NCBI GenBank assembly: GCA_002713705.1
Contig: PAUJ01000018.1
Location: 30,573-44,303 of the forward strand
Source: Flavobacteriaceae bacterium
GTDB taxonomy: Bacteria; Bacteroidota; Bacteroidia; Flavobacteriales; Flavobacteriaceae
Reading direction: 5' to 3'
DNA length: 13,731 bases
In this document: positions 1 through 7,500 of the stretch, piece after piece
Layout: every line of letters starts with the position of its first letter
How positions within the stretch are numbered: position 1 is the first letter of the stretch
Program-made: the position numbers and the translations under genes
Notes under the pieces: model-generated
The model's input: the letters and a program-made list of their open reading frames with translations, nothing else
Database searches by the model: none
What the model was told of the DNA's origin: nothing

Positions 1-390
1 TTCGTTACGATCTTACAACTCTCTAAGGGTGGTACTTTCGTCGGCTCTAACAAGTTAAAGCACATGACGACTGCGATGATGGAACTGAATTGGAAAGGTG
101 GCGAAAACTCTACTCAACGTTATATGGAGTTTAGTAAGAACAGGTTGGGCCCAGTAGGTCAAAAGATGTTCTTTAACTTTGATGGCGGAGTTACTTTTGA
201 TGAGGCTAGATACTCTAGGGATTTGGTCAATGACGCTATGCTTGCTGAGGAACGTCAGAAGTTAGAAAGCGAAGACGGTGCATTCGATGCCCTCTTTGGC
301 CAACTAAAGACTGAAGAGCAATTGGCTGAGGAAGAGGCTATTAGAGAAATTAACGGAGAGTTACTCCCAGGCGGTGAACTAGCACGCTAG
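1..390 (+). CDS. RadA/DnaB-like RecA-superfamily ATPase, C-terminal end (5' truncated by window)
   Basis: The reading frame is open from base 1, so the gene begins before the window; the ATG at 64 is probably internal. The 129 visible codons start with a beta-strand and loop (VTILQLSKGGTFVGS) followed by a helix containing LKHM, and then SKNRLG at visible residues 45-50 and a final strand KMFFNF. This order resembles the C-terminal half of a RecA-type ATPase core. KNRLG matches the KNRFG motif typical of RadA/Sms, and DnaB-type helicases have a related layout. The rest is an acidic Glu-rich tail ending LLPGGELAR. Such proteins use ATP to move on DNA in recombination or replication. The Walker A and B motifs would lie upstream, so activity cannot be judged. 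It is the only plus-strand gene and converges on the minus-strand cluster. The ATPase class is fairly likely; RadA against helicase is undecided. Confidence 0.55.
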   Translation, partial: FVTILQLSKGGTFVGSNKLKHMTTAMMELNWKGGENSTQRYMEFSKNRLGPVGQKMFFNFDGGVTFDEARYSRDLVNDAMLAEERQKLESEDGAFDALFGQLKTEEQLAEEEAIREINGELLPGGELAR

Positions 391-433
391 AAAGATACAG
401 AGTGGTTGCCTGAAGCAACTGAGTTTTTAATTA

Positions 434-620
434 CACCCAGAAGGGCCACTGTGGCAGCAGTAGGCCCTTCACTATGTGGTTTTATGGGGGTTACCGCGAT
501 CGGGCCCCTGCGAGGCCGCCAGGCGTGTGTGTTGGCGCTCCCCCGTTTGACTGGACCGCTGGTAACATTGGATTTACCTGAACGTGGGCCCGTCTTGGCT
601 TGGAGTGGCTTTTTATTAGT
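434..620. ncRNA. Candidate structured RNA or structured DNA element (GC-rich, several inverted repeats)
   Basis: This block is much richer in G and C than its surroundings. Visible pairings are: GAAGGGCC (440-447) with GGCCCTTC (463-470); GTTACC-GCG (490-498) with CGC-T-GGTAAC (557-566), with one bulged T; CGCCA (517-521) with TGGCG (533-537) inside that arm; and CGGGCCC (501-507) with GGGCCCG (586-592), which could form a longer-range contact. A T-run TTTTTATT follows at 610-617. Together they suggest a multi-stem RNA placed 3' of the ATPase gene, perhaps an independent transcript or a structured 3' UTR. It does not fit a tRNA: the anticodon and T-arm consensus are absent. A DNA role such as recombination or packaging site is also possible. 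No known RNA family was recognised, and strand is not decided. Confidence 0.3.
440..470. repeat. Perfect 8-bp inverted repeat with extended inner stem (hairpin)
   Basis: The arms GAAGGGCC (440-447) and GGCCCTTC (463-470) are perfectly complementary. Inside, ACTG (448-451) pairs with CAGT (458-461), leaving loop TGGCAG and one unpaired A at 462. The hairpin lies 50 bases after the ATPase stop codon, where a terminator or 3'-end stabiliser would be expected, but the following bases (ACTATGTGGTTTTAT) are not a typical terminator T-run. The hairpin is directly visible; its role is inferred. Confidence 0.6.
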
Positions 621-846
621 GAAAAGTTGGTATATATCAGGCTTTGGCTCTGAGGCCTTGGATACTGAGCTGCCGGTATAGAGAGTGGATGGGTGTATAT
701 ATTACTAGACTGACTAGTCTTTACCCTGTTGCCTGTGTTCTTGTATGTAACTAATAAGGCACATGATTACTATACTGACTATAATAGGCTTAATGTATTG
801 TATATGTTCTATGTGTTCCATTGAGTGGTAAAGAGTTTGTGTACCC

Positions 847-1041
847 TTACTTACTTATATGTGTATGTGTAGACTTTGTTTCCTTTGGTGTCTCTGTTCC
901 CTTATTAGTAGATTGTGTTGGTTTGAATTTGTGTCTTGTTGGCGGGCGGAACCAATACCCATCATCTAGACGAGTTAAGAGCCTGTTCATTAAGAAGTAG
1001 AATGCGACTGCAATGCCTACCAGCTTAATTATGAGTATCAT
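847..1041 (-). CDS. Small single-span membrane protein, function unknown
   Basis: This 64-residue protein begins with a hydrophobic stretch (residues 2-18, ILIIKLVGIAVAFYFLM) that fits one membrane helix. A hydrophilic, basic tail follows, rich in Lys, Thr, Pro and His and ending in THTHISK. With positive charge after the helix, the likely topology is N-terminus out and C-terminus in the cytoplasm. No family was recognised. The start codon lies two bases after the stop of the 903-residue glycosyltransferase gene, so it is probably the last gene of that operon and translated by coupling; no Shine-Dalgarno sequence is visible upstream. A membrane anchor for the glycosyltransferases, or a holin-like or moron protein, are possible guesses only. 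The tight spacing and the plausible membrane helix support a real gene. Confidence 0.55.
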   Translation of the reverse strand: MILIIKLVGIAVAFYFLMNRLLTRLDDGYWFRPPTRHKFKPTQSTNKGTETPKETKSTHTHISK

Positions 1042-1043
1042 GG

Positions 1044-3755
1044 TTATACGTGTATACTTGGTATTCCAGCCACCTTTCTAATATGCTGAATCCAGTGTGT
1101 TGAGAGTAGTGCCCATTCTTGATTGTAATCATAACGCCATTGTGCGGAAATCCCATCTCCCTTATCATGTAACCAGAGATGTGTTGCTCCTGGGAATTCT
1201 TCTAAACACTTATATAGGAATTGTACTGCCTGTTGTCTTGGGTATTCTTGGCTACCCCAGTTACCCTGTCCCTTTGGATATATTTGATGCATCTCTCCTC
1301 CATGTTTACCTTGATCCCATACAGAACAATTAGCTACATGAGATTCAAATAGGTATAAGAGTGTCATGTCTAAGTGCCATTCTTTACCATGTGTTGCTAT
1401 GTTGTCTTCACATGTTCTTAAGATCATTGTTTGCCATCCTACTCCTCCTCCACTTGCATGTGAATATATGGTATTAATACCCTGTTCTGGTTTATGTTCT
1501 GGTCTATGTAATAAGCCTCTTACTATTGGACTATCTAGGTGATGATTTAGCCAGATGTCTGTGCGCGGAAATATTGGAATATGATCAAATTGTGGCTTAC
1601 CTCTTAGATGACCAGGTAGACAGTCTTCTGGTTTTAAGCCATCATAATGACAAGTGTGTGGATCATAAGATCTGCATACTATATTCTTTACATGTACTGG
1701 TGGTAGAGGTCTTACTGCCATATCATCAGAGTCAATATAACTACCTGCCCAACCCTTTAAGAATAAGAATCTTAATAGGTCACATCTATCTCTAGCTGAT
1801 GCTGCATTATACAGAGGTTTCCATGCCTCTCCATTTGGCATGTGACGATATATTGAATCTCCCCATCTTACTACTGTAATGTTATGTTCATCAAAAATTG
1901 GTAACTGGTCAAATGTATTACTAACCAGATAGATTGGTCTTTCTGGATTAAAGTATCTTGTAGAAATTAGAGAATCATATAACTGTTGTAATCTCTCTCC
2001 TTCACAGTTACCATCCCAATAGAACCATACGTTTGCTGGATCTGGTTTTACATCATCAATATTCATAGGTCCTCCAGTTAAAAAGTCTGCATCATACCAA
2101 TCTCTAGTAAAATGTGGTTGTAGTACATGTATATTGGTTCCTTTTTCTGTTACTTTCCATTGTTCTACGCTATCATGGAATTCTTGCATAGTTTTGTTGT
2201 GCGGCTTATGAGTTAAGTGAGCTGGACTAACTCCCCATCTATAAATCATAGTAACCTCATCAAATTCATGATTTCTAATATCTGGATAATAAACCATCCA
2301 TTGATCTTCTCCTGGTGGTTCTGGTGCTTTATCCCAATCTAACCACTCAATAAAGTTTTTAGAGAATGTGTTTCCTGTATTAACAGCATTACCTAATCCA
2401 TTTTCGCGAATTTGACTTACTCCAACATACCAATGTTGTGCTGCAGCATATAAATCCATATTAGGCTTAGCCTTTGTTTGTCTTAATACTATATCACATG
2501 CATTTTTCAATAAAAGATCATCATCGTCTAATCTATACATGTGATTAAACTGACATTGGTCAAATCCAAACTTAAGCTTGTCCATAAATCTTTCAAACTT
2601 AGGTACATTATGTACTTTTACTCTAGGATGATCGAATTCATATTTAATAGACTCATCATCATTAATAATTACCATTTCACAGTTCTCATTAGTCTGTCTT
2701 AAGAAAGATTCTAATGCCTCTTCTAATAAATGAGTTCTTTTCCAAGTAGGAACCATAAAACTAATTCCATCATTATATCCAAGTCCCATTGTTCCTGCAT
2801 CTATCTCTGTTGCTCTATAAGATTCTTTAATTAATTCTAAATAATTATGTGATGCCCATTTTTTATCTACATCTGGTGCTAGGTACGGAGAGCTCTTCAT
2901 ATACAATGCTTTGTAAAAAGGAGCTCCATCTTTAGGGTTTGTAACTACTCCAGCATTATGAAATATTGCGTGTTTGTCCCACATTTCTATCGGCTGAGTT
3001 CCCCAAGTAAATTCAAAATCTATAGTAATTGGAGTTGTATACCCTCTTTTCCATAAATTCCATAAGACAGCCCACATATCTGCACACCAGATCTGTAATG
3101 GGTGCCAATCTGGGTCATCTTTCTTGATTTTGTTAACTTTTTGACTAATTTCTTCAAATAATCGCTCAGAGTCAACGAAAACATCTCGCCAATATTTAGC
3201 ATCTATCCCTGGTTTTAGCATATATTGTGCTCCTCCAGACTCTGCTTCTTTAGCTCTTACTAACTCAACAGAAATGTCTACAATAGCACACATATCCTCT
3301 GTTAAGTTATTTTTAAATCCATCTAAGTAGTGTGGTCCGATGTAAGTTCTTGTATCTGATAGGAAACACTCCTTGTCTTGAGACTCGTCTAATTTGTCGT
3401 CAACTTTTAATGGTTTTGAAAATGCAATGTCACAATCATGATACATTACTGCTTTTGTTTCTAACCAAGGATTTGCTGACCAGTGTTTTTCTAAAATATG
3501 AGGTCGAACAGATGAAATATATCTAGGTTTCTTTCTGTCATCTTTATACCAATAAAAGCCTACTCCAAGTTTTTTCCACTTGTCAGCGACTTTTTGAAAC
3601 CAAGGATCTATTCCACCGCCTTGGACTGCACATACAATATGGCATTTTGTAAGATCCATCTCTCCATATTTTTGAAAAGATAGTAACATTGCATCTACTT
3701 GCCATGAATAATAGTAAGTTGCTGGCTGTGCACATAAGTAAATTAAGTCTGTCAT
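1044..3755 (-). CDS. Three-module glycosyltransferase (DCD-type + GT2-like + GT32-like)
   Basis: The 903-residue protein has three regions that each look like a glycosyltransferase fold. Residues 1-310 hold VMYHDCDIAF (HDCD at 106-109), a DXD-like metal and nucleotide-sugar site. Residues 330-560 resemble family 2: ISFMVPTWKR (331-340), VIINDDES (362-369), RLDDDD (408-413) as the DXD site, and ED at 483-484 where the catalytic base is expected. Residues 575-850 resemble the GT32 DXD-sugar-binding family: ARDRCDLLRFLFLKGWAGSY, then IDSDD (674-678). Such enzymes move sugars from activated nucleotides to glycans or protein side chains. There is no signal peptide or membrane helix, so it should act in the host cytoplasm. 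It follows the GT32 gene by 94 bases and precedes a small membrane protein by two. The start ATG has weak AAAGG about 17 bases upstream. The glycosyltransferase class is well supported; sugar and acceptor are unknown. Confidence 0.85.
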   Translation of the reverse strand: MTDLIYLCAQPATYYYSWQVDAMLLSFQKYGEMDLTKCHIVCAVQGGGIDPWFQKVADKWKKLGVGFYWYKDDRKKPRYISSVRPHILEKHWSANPWLETKAVMYHDCDIAFSKPLKVDDKLDESQDKECFLSDTRTYIGPHYLDGFKNNLTEDMCAIVDISVELVRAKEAESGGAQYMLKPGIDAKYWRDVFVDSERLFEEISQKVNKIKKDDPDWHPLQIWCADMWAVLWNLWKRGYTTPITIDFEFTWGTQPIEMWDKHAIFHNAGVVTNPKDGAPFYKALYMKSSPYLAPDVDKKWASHNYLELIKESYRATEIDAGTMGLGYNDGISFMVPTWKRTHLLEEALESFLRQTNENCEMVIINDDESIKYEFDHPRVKVHNVPKFERFMDKLKFGFDQCQFNHMYRLDDDDLLLKNACDIVLRQTKAKPNMDLYAAAQHWYVGVSQIRENGLGNAVNTGNTFSKNFIEWLDWDKAPEPPGEDQWMVYYPDIRNHEFDEVTMIYRWGVSPAHLTHKPHNKTMQEFHDSVEQWKVTEKGTNIHVLQPHFTRDWYDADFLTGGPMNIDDVKPDPANVWFYWDGNCEGERLQQLYDSLISTRYFNPERPIYLVSNTFDQLPIFDEHNITVVRWGDSIYRHMPNGEAWKPLYNAASARDRCDLLRFLFLKGWAGSYIDSDDMAVRPLPPVHVKNIVCRSYDPHTCHYDGLKPEDCLPGHLRGKPQFDHIPIFPRTDIWLNHHLDSPIVRGLLHRPEHKPEQGINTIYSHASGGGVGWQTMILRTCEDNIATHGKEWHLDMTLLYLFESHVANCSVWDQGKHGGEMHQIYPKGQGNWGSQEYPRQQAVQFLYKCLEEFPGATHLWLHDKGDGISAQWRYDYNQEWALLSTHWIQHIRKVAGIPSIHV

Positions 3756-3849
3756 ATCATGAGTTCTAAGGAACCTTTTGTTTTTGGTATATAAACTATT
3801 ATTATATTGTATATATCTAGTTTCTGGCTGTCTGGTTAGCCACTGGGTG

Positions 3850-4503
3850 CTACCATTCTATAGCTCCTGCTGCTCTTTTTTCAGGATCTACCCAAGAAAA
3901 CAATCTAGTCTCTAAAACATCATGAAGAACTATCGTTTTATCATTTATTTCCCAGTTGTAAAAATATTCATAACTAAAAGCTGCAACATCCGGACCCATT
4001 TTCTGAATAATTTTATCAGAAAAAGTTTTACATCCATGTGCCCAATTAAGTCTATCATAACATGATAAAATCTCGTTCACTATTCTAGAATTTGGAGCTG
4101 AGCCATACACTGTACAGTCGTAAAGAGTATTATTTGCTTGTGACGGTTTTAGACCTGAGAAAAAAGTGTGTTGTGGAGTTAATTGATTTCTAATTACATC
4201 AAAAGATCTAACAGGCATAGCATCTACATCACAATAAATACCACCCTGGTCTCTTAAAAGCAACATTCTTACTCTATCAGAGATAAATGCCCATTTATAT
4301 AATTCTGGATCTTGAATATAATTTTGTAGAAAAGGGTCGTCTTTGTATACTTCTGTAAAGATTTCATTCCCCCATAATTTTACATCCCAGCCTGGATGTA
4401 AGTCTTTCATTTTTTGTGTAAATTGCTTACAATGTTCCGGCATTTCCCTTTCGCCAACCCATATTTGGTGAATAATTTTAGGGATTTGGATCTGATCTTC
4501 CAT
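3850..4503 (-). CDS. GT32-type glycosyltransferase with DXD motif
   Basis: This 217-residue protein starts with IPKIIHQIWVG (residues 7-17), the hallmark opening of the GT32 / Gly_transf_sug (OCH1- and capsule-type) family. The core SDRVRMLLLRDQGGIYCDVD follows at 75-94, with DVD (92-94) as the metal and nucleotide-sugar site. Family members transfer hexoses such as mannose or galactose in surface glycan or glycoprotein synthesis. The length is on the short side but covers the core fold; no signal peptide or membrane helix is present, so the site of action is the cytoplasm. It stands between the vWA gene (86-base gap) and the three-module glycosyltransferase, whose last module belongs to the same family, so duplication and fusion is possible. 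No Shine-Dalgarno sequence is visible before the ATG. Donor and acceptor cannot be read from the sequence. Confidence 0.88.
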   Translation of the reverse strand: MEDQIQIPKIIHQIWVGEREMPEHCKQFTQKMKDLHPGWDVKLWGNEIFTEVYKDDPFLQNYIQDPELYKWAFISDRVRMLLLRDQGGIYCDVDAMPVRSFDVIRNQLTPQHTFFSGLKPSQANNTLYDCTVYGSAPNSRIVNEILSCYDRLNWAHGCKTFSDKIIQKMGPDVAAFSYEYFYNWEINDKTIVLHDVLETRLFSWVDPEKRAAGAIEW

Positions 4504-4589
4504 ATAAATTAATAGTTTAGTTTTTAATTAAAGTACTACTAATTATATAACCTACTTTTAAATTGTTTATGGAAATAAATGGCTATAAT
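4504..4589 (-). promoter_or_regulatory. AT-rich gap before the GT32 gene with possible -10 box
   Basis: The 86-base gap between the vWA stop and the GT32 start is one of the two longest gaps in the minus-strand cluster. On the minus strand it contains TATATAAT (within GGTTATATAATTAG), which could serve as a bacterial -10 box, but no clear -35 element was found and the whole gap is AT-rich, so this may be chance. It could allow the glycosyltransferase genes to be expressed separately from the structural genes. Confidence 0.25.
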
Positions 4590-7500
4590 TTATTCAAAAC
4601 CATTCGGGCCACCTCTGCCTCCACCTTCTTCCGGACCTTCTCCCGGATCATGTGGATCTGGACCTTCTCCTTCGCCTCCTCCTTCACAAACTCCAGCACC
4701 TAACAATGAATAATTAAAGGATTGGTTTTCAGTTTGAACTGGATTACCAGTAACAGTAATTACCTGGTCAAACCAATTAGAATTGTAATTATTAAATCGG
4801 AATATTCTACTAGACCTTCTAAACATCTTTGTTTCTCCACCATTACATGGCTCTCCCTGTGCAAACCAATATAGTGGTGCACTTGTTGCACTTGTTGCAT
4901 CTGTTGCATTTGTTGCTAAAGTCGCTAATGTTGGATTAGTTCCCGGAGTTGCCGGAGTCGCTAATGTTGTAGCAGCAGTCGCTAATGTTGTAGCAGCAGT
5001 CGCTTTAGTTGCTTCAGTCGCTAGTGTTGTAGCAGCAGTAGCTAATGTTGTAGCCGAAGTCGCTGCAGTAGCTGATGTCGCTGCAACTCCACTTCCATTA
5101 ACTGTAATAGTAATAGTAGAACTAGTGCTAGGTATTGTATAAGATAATGTCCATTCTTGACCTTCTCTTGCACCTATTCCTGCAGCACCTGTACCTTTTC
5201 CAGCATCTGTTGAACTAATACTGTTAATAGATGCTGACACATATCCAGTAGATGGCATGTAGTATAAAGTTTTAGTACCTTGTGTACCTGGAGTTCCAGT
5301 AAATGAATCTGAAGTAATTGTTGGATAACCAGCCGGTGTTGGTAATGAACTAGATGTAACATTACCTTCTAATCCAAGCTGAGAATCTGCATAATTAACC
5401 GTTAATGTTCTTTGTATCAGCGCTGTAGTACCTGTAATTCCAACTGTTGCATTTCTAGCTGCACTTCCCCCAGTTACAGTAATTGAAATAGCTCCAGCAG
5501 CATTGACTGATGCCACTGCTGTTGCGTTATTACTAGATGATGTTGGGCCAGAAGTATAATAATATCCACTAGATGGCGATACGGTTTCGTTAAACGTATG
5601 TTGTGCTCCTACTGCTAATGTCGCTGTTAAAGTTTTAACACCTTCAGGAGTTGCTCCAGCAATTGTTGCGTTAGAAATAGTTTCTCCTAATGATACTGTA
5701 TATAAATAAGTATCTAAGCTTGATTCTCCTTGTACATCTACAGTTGCAGTACCTCCGCCAGCTGGCATTATTGTTTTAACAGTAATTGTTGATCCTGATG
5801 AAGTTACAGTTACTGCTGCATTACTAGATTCAATTTTATTAATAACATAAGTTGTATATGCAGATGTACCTGTTAATGTTTTAACAGTATTAGTTGTTAC
5901 ACCTGCTTCACTAGTTACAGTAATTGGGTCACCATACGTTTCATTACCTCCCCAATCATCAGTAAATGTAATTTCCATACTATATGTTGATGGTACACTA
6001 CTACCTGCAACAGTTACTGTTGATGCATCTCCACCTGATGGCATTGTAACTACACCATACACCTCTCCTGCTCCTGCTCCACTGCCAATACTAACATAAG
6101 TGTTAGGATTTGCTGCAGTATTAGTATAATCTATTGTATATGATGCAATATTTGCCCCTGCTGTTAAATCTGCATGCCAATTAAACTGTTGTCCAGTGTA
6201 ACCAGTATATGTTTGTGTTTGATCTCCACTAATTACTGAAACTCCAGTAATTGAATCTGTTACTGTTAAAACAAAATTGTAATCTGGTTGATTAACTTGT
6301 CCATCTAGAAATATTTCAGAAATACCGCCACCTGATGGCATTGTAAAAGTACCACTAACAGAAGTATTATTTACAACTAAATTAGGTCCTACTGCATTTT
6401 GAGACGCTGTATTTGAATAAGTATCTGTATAACTTGTTACATCTATGCTATAATCTGATGGATTTGGATTTAAATCTACATTAAAACTATGTGAAGAACC
6501 AACTGTACCTGTAAAAGTATATAGTTGAGCTCCAGTTTTTGTTGAATATGAAGATGCTGCATTTAACCAAAAAGACGCAGGGTTTGTTGGAGTAAGGGCT
6601 ATTTCTCCGGATGGTGATTGAGCTGCATCATTCGCATCTAATCCATCTGGTTCATCACCAATTACAATTACTTTCATATTGTAACTAACGTTATCCATTT
6701 TGGCAGAAAGTGTAATAGTAAATTCTGCATCTTCTGTCATAGGACCTGCAATTTGGAATTCATGTTGCGCCAAAGTATTATTAATACCAGATGCTCCAAC
6801 ACCGTTGTCTGTAAATGACTTAAAATTTGCAGCAGTTCCAGATTGTGTAGAGTGGGTTAAACCACTAATATTTGATACAGAATAATCTGTAGCAGCCTCT
6901 ATTTCCCATGTTAGGACGCCATCAGCTCCGTATGAATCAGAAGTAGAGTGATTTCCACTAAATATAAATGTATTTGCATCAAAATAATTTGGATGATCTG
7001 AAGGTATTGGTTTAATATCCCAACTAGAGCCCTGTCCAGATGCTTTAGCTAAATTAACCTTTACTGTATAACTACAAGTAGTCGATGACCAAGCAGTTCC
7101 ATTCCAATTATATGTAACACTATCACCAGGTTCCATATACCATCCACTTGGTATTGGATTGCATGAATACAAATATGTATTATCACATAGTGTTGAAATC
7201 GAAGAGTTTAAACTATTAGTCCATGTAGAATTAAAATTTAATCCATAATTAGCTGCTCCTGAAGGTTGTGCTCCTAATACAGCATTATATTGTCCATTTC
7301 CGGTTGAAGCTTGGCTAGTTTGATACAATACTTGTACTCCTTCGAGTTGTACCTGATTAGCTAAATTAATTGAATATAGTGCATTAGATTGAGGCGCGCC
7401 ATCTGTAATTAAAATAATTAATTTTTGAACTCCTTCTCTAAAAGAACCAGCAAATTGATTATTAACTACTTCACTTATAGCTCTAAGTCCCCATTTATTG

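Larger units (their letters stand above)
391..846. other. Convergent intergenic region without a convincing gene
   Basis: This 456-base stretch lies between the stop of the plus-strand ATPase gene and the stop of the last minus-strand gene, so transcription from both sides runs into it. The first part, about 434-620, is GC-rich with several inverted repeats. The second part, about 680-846, is AT-rich, with a short inverted repeat at 703-717 (ACTAG and CTAGT arms) and nothing else that I recognise. No hairpin followed directly by a clean T-run was found for either strand, so terminators cannot be assigned with confidence. A 91-codon frame at 406-681 starts with TTG, has no ribosome binding site and follows the inverted repeats, so it is not called a gene. 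Confidence 0.6.

Noticed and set aside
481..566. Possible tRNA gene in the GC-rich block (GGGGG and CCCCC arms)
   Set aside because: The arms give only five pairs, and there is no T-arm GTTC-type consensus, anticodon arm of right size or CCA end.
406..681. 91-codon plus-strand frame starting with TTG
   Set aside because: No ribosome binding site, no recognisable domain, and it runs through the GC-rich inverted repeats, which explain the lack of stops.
4957..5058. CRISPR array suspected from the 21-bp repeats
   Set aside because: Units are directly adjacent without spacers and keep the reading frame of the vWA linker, so they are coding repeats.
5701..5708. Plus-strand TATAAATA, a perfect T4 late promoter match
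   Set aside because: It points the wrong way inside the minus-strand vWA gene and no plus-strand gene follows it.
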